DNA from: RBG-16-68-21 sp035286665
GTDB taxonomy: Bacteria > Actinomycetota > Acidimicrobiia > Spongiisociales > UBA11373
Reading direction: 5' to 3'
Length of the DNA: 7,405 nt
Assembly (NCBI GenBank): GCA_035286665.1
Contig: DATECY010000044.1
Location: 1 to 7,405, forward strand
Under the pieces are notes generated by a model. That model worked only from the letters and a program-made list of their open reading frames with translations, was not told the origin of the DNA and did no database searches. The position numbers and the translations under genes are program-made. This document shows positions 1 through 5,055 of this stretch, one piece after another (position 1 is the stretch's first letter; each line of letters opens with the position of its first letter).

Positions 1-69
1 CAGAGTATCCCCGTATGCGATGAAGGCGACGTCGGCGGTGTGCGGCACGGCCTCATATCGCTTCGCCAC
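1..69 (-). CDS. archease, N-terminal fragment (cut by window edge)
   Basis: Only the first 23 codons are present; the gene runs off the left edge. The start is GTG (67-69, minus strand), preceded by a good ribosome binding site, GGGAGGA (complement of 77-83), 7 bases upstream. The peptide reads MAKR and then YEAVPHTADVAFIAYGDTL, which matches the start of the archease family, where a short strand is followed by the hallmark HTADV motif and an aromatic/Gly stretch (AYGDTL). Archease is a small cytoplasmic protein that helps the RNA ligase RtcB with guanylation and multiple turnover in tRNA splicing or RNA repair; the Asp of HTADV lies in its metal-binding site. That role is family knowledge; here only the signature is seen. 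It is divergent from mscS across a 116-base gap. An rtcB gene outside the window would fit, but cannot be seen. Confidence 0.82.
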   Translation of the reverse strand, partial: MAKRYEAVPHTADVAFIAYGDTL

Positions 70-117
70 CGTCGCGTCCTCCCGATCGCCGCGGGCGCCC
101 CGCCTCGTCTCGACACG

Positions 118-123
118 AGGGTA
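118..123 (-). promoter_or_regulatory. possible -10 box for archease
   Basis: On the minus strand the hexamer TACCCT stands 48 bases before the archease GTG. The same hexamer occurs before prmC and glyA in this window. No convincing -35 is visible 16-18 bases upstream. The 3' part of the box overlaps a 6-bp inverted repeat (CCTCGT 103-108 / ACGAGG 115-120) that would lie at the start of the transcript. Confidence 0.3.
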
Positions 124-145
124 GGCGGCGTCCCGCCCCGCCCCT

Positions 146-174
146 TTGGACAGCGCCCGCCAAGCGGGTAGTTT
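146..174 (+). promoter_or_regulatory. mscS promoter with palindromic spacer
   Basis: TTGGAC (146-151) and TAGTTT (169-174) are separated by exactly 17 bases, giving a sigma70-like promoter, the best-formed one in the window. The spacer contains a perfect inverted repeat, CCCGC-CAA-GCGGG (156-168), ending immediately before the -10 box, where a repressor could bind. The -10 ends 11 bases before the mscS ATG, so the transcript leader would be only about 5 bases and would exclude most of the GAGG at 176-179. Confidence 0.5.
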
Positions 175-185
175 CGAGGCAGCAG

Positions 186-1295
186 ATGCTCGCAACAGCC
201 GTCTTCTCTTTCTGGGGTGCCGACACCGTCGCGAACCCCTGCGGTGATGCCTCCGGACTGGTGTGCGACTGGGTGTTCGACCTCACCGGCAACCTGTCGG
301 CGGCTCGCTTTGCGGACTGGCTCGTCGCCAAGCCGGCGAAGGTGCTCCTGATCTTCCTCATCGCCCTCGCCGCCAACCGCTTGATGAAGCGCGTGATACG
401 GAAGATGGTCGACCGTCTCATCGCTCAACGCGAGGAATGCGCCCGGGTTCGCCGCGACGTCGAGCTGGGAGATGGCCGATTCGCCGCCCTGCGAGCCCGT
501 GCGATGGAGAAGGCTCAACTGCTCGCCGCCCAGGAGGAGCGCGGCAAGCAACGCGCCCTCGCCCTCGGAGCGGTGCTGCGCAGCACCGCCTCAGTGGTGA
601 TCTATGGACTCGCCGGAATCATCACACTCGGCGAGTTCGGCGTGAACCTCGGGCCCCTGGTCGCCGGTGCTGGCATCGTGGGCGTCGCGCTCGGCTTCGG
701 CGCCCAATCGCTCGTCAAGGACGTCTTGACGGGCATCTTCATGTTGATCGAGGACCAATACGGGGTGGGGGACATCGTCGATCTCGGAGACGCCAGCGGG
801 GTCGTCGAGGAGGTCAACCTGAGGACCACGCGCCTGCGTGACGTCAACGGGACGGTCTGGTTCGTCCCCAATGGCGAGATCCGGCGCGTCGGCAACAAGA
901 GCCAGCAGTGGGCCCGGGCGGTGATCGACATCGGCGTCGCATACGACACCGACCTGACCAAAGCCGCCGAGGTCATCAAGGAGGTCATCGACTCGGTGTG
1001 GCACGACCAGCTCGAGAACGCCACGGTGCTCGAGGAGCCCGAGATATGGGGTATCGAGACCTTCGGGGACTCGGCGATCACGATCCGTTCGGTCCTCAAG
1101 GTCGAGCCGGGTGAGCAGTTCGCCACCGCACGCGAGGTCCGCAAGCGCCTCAAGCCGGCATTCGACCGCAGCGGCATCGAGATCCCGTTCCCCCAGCGCA
1201 CCGTTTGGATGAAGCAAGAAGCGGAAACCCCGACGCGAGGCGAGGCCATGGAGGAGCCGAACTTCGAGTCGGGGGGAGAGCCCGCGGAGGGGTGA
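186..1295 (+). CDS. MscS-family mechanosensitive ion channel
   Basis: This 369-residue protein is a small-conductance mechanosensitive channel of the MscS superfamily, a membrane pore that opens under tension to release solutes after hypo-osmotic shock. The order is: a hydrophilic N-terminus (1-48); one membrane helix at about 51-69; a long charged, probably helical/coiled loop (70-125); a second helix at about 131-150; and the pore helix region 154-190, rich in Gly and Ala (GAGIVGVALGFGAQSLVKDVLTG), which is the MscS signature. The beta domain follows (about 191-245, with VGDIVDLGDASGVVEEVNLRTTRLRD and the FVPNGE turn), then the cytoplasmic alpha/beta domain to about 340. The last 28 residues are acidic and low complexity. 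The ATG at 186 has GAGG 6 bases upstream. The 55-residue loop between the first two helices is longer than in compact E. coli MscS. It stands alone, with its own promoter and a hairpin at its stop codon. Confidence 0.93.
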   Translation: MLATAVFSFWGADTVANPCGDASGLVCDWVFDLTGNLSAARFADWLVAKPAKVLLIFLIALAANRLMKRVIRKMVDRLIAQREECARVRRDVELGDGRFAALRARAMEKAQLLAAQEERGKQRALALGAVLRSTASVVIYGLAGIITLGEFGVNLGPLVAGAGIVGVALGFGAQSLVKDVLTGIFMLIEDQYGVGDIVDLGDASGVVEEVNLRTTRLRDVNGTVWFVPNGEIRRVGNKSQQWARAVIDIGVAYDTDLTKAAEVIKEVIDSVWHDQLENATVLEEPEIWGIETFGDSAITIRSVLKVEPGEQFATAREVRKRLKPAFDRSGIEIPFPQRTVWMKQEAETPTRGEAMEEPNFESGGEPAEG

Positions 1296-1317
1296 TCGGC
1301 CTCGCCGATCACTCCTC
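1287..1317 (+). terminator. hairpin over the mscS stop codon, probable terminator
   Basis: Left arm 1287-1300 and right arm 1304-1317 pair over 14 positions (13 Watson-Crick, one G-T) with a CTC loop. The mscS stop codon (1293-1295) lies inside the left arm. There is no T-run after it on either strand, so it is not a classical intrinsic terminator. Its place between convergent mscS and the S9 peptidase fits a bidirectional, U-tract-less terminator, a type often proposed in high-GC actinobacteria. Confidence 0.55.
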
Positions 1318-1368
1318 AAGCCCCCAGCCACCAGCGTTCCGCAAGCGGTGCGCCACCGAATTCTCACC

Positions 1369-1387
1369 TTTTGCTTCTCCGGCAAAA
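1369..1387 (-). terminator. possible terminator of the S9 peptidase gene
   Basis: TTTTGC (1369-1374) and GCAAAA (1382-1387) form a 6-bp hairpin with a 7-base loop, 41 bases beyond the peptidase stop codon in the direction of its transcription. The outer A-T pairs provide short T-runs, but no extended U-tract follows, so the call is weak. Confidence 0.3.
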
Positions 1388-1427
1388 TCGCGGAGCGCCC
1401 CAGCGTCATCACACCTGAATCCCCGGT

Positions 1428-3356
1428 CTACAACCCCTCGACCTCTACCGCCTCGATCTCATCCGCGGGTTCGAACCCCAGCACCTTGCCGTAGAACCAC
1501 AACTCCGCCTCGAGGGCGCGGATCCGGGCCTCCGCCGATCGGAACCCGTGACCCTCGCCGGGGAACTCGAGGTAGCCGACCGGGACCCCGTTGGCGACGA
1601 GGGCATCGCGCATCGCCCGCGCTTGTGAGGGCGGCACCACCTCGTCGTCGAGTCCCTGGAGGAGAAGCACGGGGGCGGTGATCCTGCCGACGTGGGTGAT
1701 CGGCGAGCGGTCCCGGTACAGGTCGCGCCGCTCCGGGTACGGGCCCACCAGGCGGTCGAGGTAGCGGCTCTCGAACTTGTGGGTGTCGGCGGCGAGGGCC
1801 TCCAGGTCGGTCACCCCGTAGTACGAAGCCCCGGCGGCGAAGTCGTCGTGGAGGGCGAGCGCCAGCAGTGCGGTGAAACCCCCGGCGCTGCCGCCGTGGA
1901 TGAGCAGTCGTCCCGGGTTGGCCTTGCCGGTGGCGGCAAGGTGGGCGGCGGCCAGGGCGCAGTCGCGCACGTCGACCACCCCCCACTGTCCGTCGAGGCG
2001 GTTGCGGTAAGCGCGCCCCGCCGCAGTCGACCCCCCGTAATCGACGTCGAGGATGCCGATGCCCCGGCTGGTCCAGAACAGGATCTCGGGGTCGAGGCGC
2101 GCCGCCGTCGACGAGGACGGCCCGCCGTGGATCTCGACGATGATCGGCGGCGCCTCGCCGGGGGGTCCGGTGTACCCGGGGTTGACCGGCGGGTAGAAGA
2201 GGGCGTATGCGGGTCCGTCGGGGGTGTCGAACACGACGTGCTCGGGGATGCTGTGGTACGCCGGATCGATGCCCGGCCCCTCCGGGGCGCGCAGGGTCTC
2301 GATATCCCCGGTGTCGACGTCGATGCCCGCCACCGTGGTGGCCCGGTCGGGTCCCGACGCCACCAGGAACACCCGGTTGCCGCGCACCGCCAGCGTCGAC
2401 TGGAACGAGGCGAACGGGGTCGGTACCTCGCGTGGCTTTCCGTGATCGATCACCACGAGGCGGTCGCCGGTTGGGGTCACCGGTATGGCGATGAGGCGTC
2501 CGTCGCCGAGGAAGGCGAATCGCCGGCTCCCAAACACCCAGTGGGGCACGGCGAACTCGGCCTCTTCGAGGTGGACCGGTTCCACCTTCTCTCCCGTCCA
2601 CCGGTACAGGTTCCACCAACCGTTGCGGTCCGACGTGAAATGGAGCACCCCGTCGGGCGACCACTCCGGTTGGAGGATCGACTCACCCCGGCCTCCGGCG
2701 AGGGCACGCGCCGCGCCGACCTCACCGTCCGGCGAGACCAGAGCCAGCCACAGGGTGGTGGCGTCCCAGGGCATGTCGGGGTGGTCCCAGGTGAGCCACG
2801 CCAGGAGGCGGCCGTCGGGGGAGAGCCGCGGGGCGGCGAAGAAGTCGTGGCCCGATGCCACGGGAACCGGTGCCGACGACCCGGTGAGGTCGAGGCGCAC
2901 CAGGTCGTTGGCCGGCTCCGAACCGTCCTCGTGGTGGGTCTCTCGCACCGCGATCGCCCAGTCGCCGCGCACGGTGAGATCGGCAAAGCGCACCCCTCCG
3001 GGGATCTCCGGGTCTGGGGTGATGGGTGCGACCACACCCTCAGGGTCGATCCGGTACAGGCGCTGATCGGTGAAGTGCGCGGCGAACACCGTCCCCGCAC
3101 GGACGACGTAGGCGCCTCCGCCGTACTCGTGGGCACGGGTGCGGGCGTTGAAGTCGTCCGGGCCGACGTCGTCGATCGCACCCGACGCCGAGCGGTGCAC
3201 GATCACCGAGCGGCCCGCCTCCTGGGGACGGCTCTCGATCCAGTAGAGGTCGTCGCCGTCGACCCGTACCGCGTCGAGGAAGCGGACCCCGCTGCGGGTG
3301 GTGGCCTCGGCGCTGATCGGCGACGGCCAGGAACCGAAGGGGAGCGGGGTGGGCAT
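1428..3356 (-). CDS. S9 (prolyl oligopeptidase) family serine peptidase
   Basis: This 642-residue protein resembles dipeptidyl-aminopeptidase/acylaminoacyl-peptidase enzymes of peptidase family S9, which cleave short peptides in the cytoplasm. The N-terminal part (about 1-390) has the repeated strand pattern of a beta-propeller (e.g. RLSPDGRLLAWLTWDHPDMP, EWSPDGVLHFTSDRNG). The C-terminal part (about 395-642) is an alpha/beta hydrolase: HGGP at 410-413 (oxyanion region), nucleophile Ser490 in GGSAGG, Asp571 in GLDDEVVP and His603 in GEGHGF complete the triad. The residues are seen; the roles follow from the family. There is no signal peptide. I chose the ATG at 3356; the open frame continues 59 codons further, but that part overlaps the VOC gene by over 100 bases and reads as its shadow. 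It lies 58 bases downstream of VOC on the same strand, so the two may be cotranscribed. Substrate is unknown. Confidence 0.92.
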   Translation of the reverse strand: MPTPLPFGSWPSPISAEATTRSGVRFLDAVRVDGDDLYWIESRPQEAGRSVIVHRSASGAIDDVGPDDFNARTRAHEYGGGAYVVRAGTVFAAHFTDQRLYRIDPEGVVAPITPDPEIPGGVRFADLTVRGDWAIAVRETHHEDGSEPANDLVRLDLTGSSAPVPVASGHDFFAAPRLSPDGRLLAWLTWDHPDMPWDATTLWLALVSPDGEVGAARALAGGRGESILQPEWSPDGVLHFTSDRNGWWNLYRWTGEKVEPVHLEEAEFAVPHWVFGSRRFAFLGDGRLIAIPVTPTGDRLVVIDHGKPREVPTPFASFQSTLAVRGNRVFLVASGPDRATTVAGIDVDTGDIETLRAPEGPGIDPAYHSIPEHVVFDTPDGPAYALFYPPVNPGYTGPPGEAPPIIVEIHGGPSSSTAARLDPEILFWTSRGIGILDVDYGGSTAAGRAYRNRLDGQWGVVDVRDCALAAAHLAATGKANPGRLLIHGGSAGGFTALLALALHDDFAAGASYYGVTDLEALAADTHKFESRYLDRLVGPYPERRDLYRDRSPITHVGRITAPVLLLQGLDDEVVPPSQARAMRDALVANGVPVGYLEFPGEGHGFRSAEARIRALEAELWFYGKVLGFEPADEIEAVEVEGL

Positions 3357-3364
3357 GGGTGGAG

Positions 3365-3370
3365 AACCTA
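3365..3370 (-). promoter_or_regulatory. possible leaderless -10 box for the S9 peptidase
   Basis: On the minus strand TAGGTT is followed by 8 bases and then the ATG at 3356. That spacing would start transcription at or next to the ATG. The bases just before the ATG contain no good Shine-Dalgarno sequence, which agrees with leaderless translation. No clear -35 is visible. Confidence 0.35.
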
Positions 3371-3414
3371 CCCCAGTCCCCCCATCCGATGAGGAAGGCT
3401 CGCTGCCCCCCGCC

Positions 3415-3786
3415 TCAGTCGGCGGGCGGCAACTCGTGCTCGGCGAGACCGACCACGTTGCCTGCGGGGTCGCGGAACATCCCGAATGCCACCACACCGG
3501 GGATGACGGTGCGGGGGAGCACGGTCGCCCCACCGGCGGCCTCGATCTTCTTCAGGTGCTCGTCGACGTTGTCCACCCCGACGTAGAAGGTGATGTAGTT
3601 CGGCATCTGATCGCCGCCCTTGCCCACGGCGCCGCCGATGCCGCCGTGGTCGGCGTCGACCCCGTGGTAGCCCTCGAAGCCGGTCCACTCCTGCGGCGCC
3701 CAGTCGAAGACCTTGCCGTAGAAGGCGGCCATGGCGTCGCCGTCGCGCCCCATGATCTCCCAATGGATGATCGGGTTCTTACCCAT
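3415..3786 (-). CDS. VOC family (glyoxalase/bleomycin-resistance fold) protein
   Basis: This 123-residue cytoplasmic protein has the vicinal oxygen chelate fold: two beta-alpha-beta-beta-beta modules. Module one opens with NPIIHWEI (residues 4-11), whose His8 sits where a metal ligand normally lies, then AMAAFYGKVFDW (18-29), the typical VOC helix. Module two starts at about 64 (YITFYVGVDNVDEHLKKIEAAGG) and ends with FGMFRDPAGNVVGLAEHE (101-118), where the DPxGN turn and Glu115 region match the family. The group includes glyoxalases, dioxygenases and antibiotic-binding proteins; the sequence alone does not assign a reaction. The ATG at 3786 has a strong ribosome binding site, GAGGGGAG, 8 bases upstream. 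The frame is open far upstream through the repeats and opposite prmC, but this start is clear. The S9 peptidase gene follows by 58 bases. Confidence 0.9.
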   Translation of the reverse strand: MGKNPIIHWEIMGRDGDAMAAFYGKVFDWAPQEWTGFEGYHGVDADHGGIGGAVGKGGDQMPNYITFYVGVDNVDEHLKKIEAAGGATVLPRTVIPGVVAFGMFRDPAGNVVGLAEHELPPAD

Positions 3787-3815
3787 GTCGTGTGCTCCCC
3801 TCGTGCGGTGGGTGG

Positions 3816-3845
3816 AAGCTAGTCGGACGGGAATCTGCGGGAGAA
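3816..3845 (-). promoter_or_regulatory. possible VOC gene promoter
   Basis: On the minus strand TTCTCC (3840-3845) and TAGCTT (3816-3821) are 18 bases apart. The expected transcript would have a leader of about 22 bases that contains the GAGGGGAG ribosome binding site. Only the -10 is convincing. Confidence 0.4.
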
Positions 3846-3851
3846 GGAATA

Positions 3852-3902
3852 CCCCCCACCGACGGGCTTTCGCCCGTCGGCTCCCCCACAAGGGGGGAGC
3901 GA
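3852..3902 (-). repeat. hairpin repeat, full copy A
   Basis: This copy has two adjoining perfect hairpins: CCGACGGGC (3859-3867) with GCCCGTCGG (3872-3880), and GCTCCCCC (3880-3887) with GGGGGAGC (3893-3900). Read on the minus strand, the first has a C(GAAA)G tetraloop and the second the loop CTTGT. A run of six C starts the unit on the plus strand. Confidence 0.8.
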
Positions 3903-4028
3903 TTGCGGGTGGGCGCCGCCGGTCGGCTCGTCCGCAAGGGGAGCGGGGGTTTTGCTCTGCGGCTCCAGCGGGGAGCGATGGGCGGCTCGTCCACAGAGGA
4001 CAACGACCACGGGTTCGCGTCCTCTTCA

Positions 4029-4088
4029 TCCTTCCCCCCTTGTGGGGGAAGTGCCTCGGGGAGCGGAGCGAGCCGGGGCGATGGGGGG
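4029..4088 (+). repeat. hairpin repeat, full copy C (inverted)
   Basis: CTTCCCCC (4031-4038) pairs with GGGGGAAG (4044-4051) around the loop CTTGT. GCCTCGG (4053-4059) pairs with CCGGGGC (4073-4079), including one G-T pair, around a 13-base loop. It ends in six G (4083-4088). It matches the reverse complement of copy A in order and spacing. Confidence 0.75.
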
Positions 4089-4116
4089 TCTTCTGTTGCC
4101 GCGTCGTGGGGCAGAG

Positions 4117-4167
4117 TCCCCACCGACCGACCTGCGGTCGATCGGCTCCCGCACGAGGGGGGAGCGA
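4117..4167 (-). repeat. hairpin repeat, full copy B
   Basis: CCGACCGACC (4123-4132) pairs with GGTCGATCGG (4136-4145) with one mismatch; on the minus strand the loop is C(GCA)G. GCTCCCGC (4145-4152) pairs with GGGGGAGC (4158-4165) with one mismatch, loop CTCGT on the minus strand. It faces copy C head to head across about 28 bases. Confidence 0.78.
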
Positions 4168-4185
4168 TAGGAATGGTTTCGTTTC

Positions 4186-4209
4186 GGCTCCCCCACGAGG
4201 GGGGAGCGA
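4186..4209 (-). repeat. hairpin repeat, core-only copy D
   Basis: GCTCCCCC (4187-4194) and GGGGGAGC (4200-4207) form a perfect 8-bp stem, loop CTCGT on the minus strand. The second hairpin seen in copies A to C is missing. It ends about 20 bases before the prmC -10 box. Confidence 0.75.
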
Positions 4210-4229
4210 GAGGAAGAGCGCACGCTCTC

Positions 4230-4235
4230 TACCCT
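4230..4235 (+). promoter_or_regulatory. leaderless-type -10 box for prmC
   Basis: TACCCT is followed by exactly 7 bases and then the GTG start at 4243, which would put the transcription start at the start codon. No Shine-Dalgarno sequence precedes the GTG. The same geometry is seen at 5706-5711 before the membrane protein gene. No clear -35 is visible; repeat copy D lies where upstream elements would be. Confidence 0.45.
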
Positions 4236-4242
4236 TGTCGTC

Positions 4243-5034
4243 GTGACCATCCCCGCCCACGAACTCGACCGGTTGCGGCGCACCGTCACCGGTCGCAGCC
4301 GCACCGGTCTCGTGCTCCAACCCGATCTGAGCGACGAGGAACGGGATCGGCTCGCCGCGCTCGTGGAGCGGCGCCGGGCGGGGGAGCCGCTGCAGTACCT
4401 GGAGGGCACCGTCGACTTCGGGCCGCTCACCCTCAAGATCGACCGGCGTGCGCTCATCCCCCGTCCCGAGACCGAGCGGGTGTGGGAGGAGGCGGTCGCC
4501 TCGCTGCGCCGGGCCGGGCCGGGGACGGTGATCGTCGACCTCGGCACCGGGTCGGGGTGCCTCGCCCTCGCCCTCAAGCACGCCTTCCCGGAGGCCCGGG
4601 TCTTCGGCGTCGATCTCGACGCCGAGGCACTGTCGCTCGCCAGGGAGAACGGGGCGGCTACCGGACTTGGGGTGGAATGGATCGAGGGGGATCTGTTTGC
4701 GGCGCTGCCCGCTGACCTGCGGGGCCGCATCGACCTGATCGTGTCCAATCCGCCGTACGTGGCGACGGGCGACCACCTTCCGGCGGAAGTGGCCGACCAC
4801 GAACCCCGCGTCGCCCTGTTCTCCGGCTCCGAGGGCACCGAGGTCCTCGCCCGGATCGCCGAGGAAGCGTTCTGGTGGGTGGGGATCGGGGGCTGGGTGA
4901 TCTGCGAGATCGGGGACGACCAGGCGGAAGCGGTCGCCGCACTCTTCGGCGGCTTCGACCGCGAGGTTCGCAAGGACCTGGCCGGTCGGGATCGCATCCT
5001 GGTGGCGCGCAAGGGAGCGTCGTGTTGCGTGTGA
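4243..5034 (+). CDS. prmC: peptide chain release factor N5-glutamine methyltransferase
   Basis: PrmC (HemK) transfers a methyl group from S-adenosylmethionine to the glutamine of the GGQ motif of release factors RF1/RF2, which improves termination. The 263-residue product has a short N-terminal helical domain (1-55), the linker motif IPRPETE (72-78), the SAM-binding motif DLGTGSG (99-105), an acidic ribose-binding region (GVDLDAEALSLARENG, about 125-140) and the catalytic NPPY (169-172) that binds the target glutamine. The start is GTG at 4243; no start further upstream is plausible. Compared with E. coli PrmC (NPPY at 183-186 from memory) the N-terminus is about 14 residues shorter, so the first helix of the substrate-binding domain seems absent. 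In many bacteria prfA is just upstream; here that place holds the repeat cluster. tsaC follows after 124 bases. Confidence 0.93.
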   Translation: MTIPAHELDRLRRTVTGRSRTGLVLQPDLSDEERDRLAALVERRRAGEPLQYLEGTVDFGPLTLKIDRRALIPRPETERVWEEAVASLRRAGPGTVIVDLGTGSGCLALALKHAFPEARVFGVDLDAEALSLARENGAATGLGVEWIEGDLFAALPADLRGRIDLIVSNPPYVATGDHLPAEVADHEPRVALFSGSEGTEVLARIAEEAFWWVGIGGWVICEIGDDQAEAVAALFGGFDREVRKDLAGRDRILVARKGASCCV

Positions 5035-5054
5035 GCGGCCCTGGCGGGCCGCTC
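5033..5054 (+). terminator. perfect hairpin on the prmC stop codon
   Basis: GAGCGGCCC (5033-5041) pairs perfectly with GGGCCGCTC (5046-5054), loop TGGC; the prmC TGA (5032-5034) overlaps its left arm. No T-run follows. It could attenuate transcription or mark the edge of the heptamer repeat element that starts 2 bases later. Full termination is doubtful because tsaC has no obvious promoter of its own. Confidence 0.45.
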
Positions 5055-5055
5055 C

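Larger units (their letters stand above)
3852..4209. repeat. cluster of seven hairpin repeats, REP/MITE-like
   Basis: Seven copies share a core of an arm, a 5-base loop and a complementary arm, usually in the frame CGGCTCCC...GGAGCGA. Perfect 8-bp cores are at 3880-3900, 4031-4051 and 4187-4207; an 8-bp core with one mismatch is at 4145-4165. Decayed copies are at 3926-3944, 3962-3976 and 3989-4001. Three copies (3852-3902, 4029-4088, 4117-4167) carry a second, variable hairpin and a G/C-run at the far end. Copy 4029-4088 is in the opposite orientation from the others. The cluster lies upstream of both flanking genes, so it is not a terminator. It is probably a non-autonomous palindromic element family; no transposase is in view. 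Confidence 0.8.
3787..4242. other. 456-base divergent intergenic region with repeat cluster
   Basis: The gap lies between the starts of VOC (minus) and prmC (plus). It holds a VOC promoter near 3816-3845, seven hairpin repeats from 3852 to 4209, and a prmC -10 at 4230-4235. Several frames stay open here, but their translations are low-complexity Pro/Arg/Gly strings produced by the repeats and resemble no protein family. I see no tRNA, riboswitch or small gene. Confidence 0.75.

Noticed and set aside
53..421. Minus-strand open frame spanning the archease-mscS gap
   Set aside because: It overlaps the mscS start in antisense and the true archease frame at its end; basic low-complexity translation, no motifs.
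591..1412. Minus-strand open frame opposite mscS
   Set aside because: Antisense shadow of the MscS pore and beta-domain codons; no ribosome binding site or domain.
1692..3392. Plus-strand open frame of 566 codons opposite the S9 peptidase
   Set aside because: Its translation is a Gly/Arg/Val/Asp-rich string without family motifs, exactly antisense to a gene with a complete catalytic triad. Long antisense frames are expected at this GC content.
3357..3533. Fifty-nine-codon N-terminal extension of the S9 peptidase
   Set aside because: It overlaps the end of VOC in another frame, is rich in Pro/Ser/Trp and lacks propeller-like strands; the ATG at 3356 gives a normal N-terminus.
3852..4209. CRISPR array
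   Set aside because: Units are palindromic, unequal in length, irregularly spaced and in both orientations; there are no unique spacers of constant length and no cas genes.
3852..4209. Intrinsic terminators
   Set aside because: The hairpins lie between two divergent gene starts, so no known transcript should end there, and none is followed by a T-run.
3792..4715. Plus-strand frames through the repeat cluster, some running into prmC
   Set aside because: The translations consist of repeat-encoded Pro/Arg/Gly segments and then out-of-frame prmC; not conserved-looking proteins.
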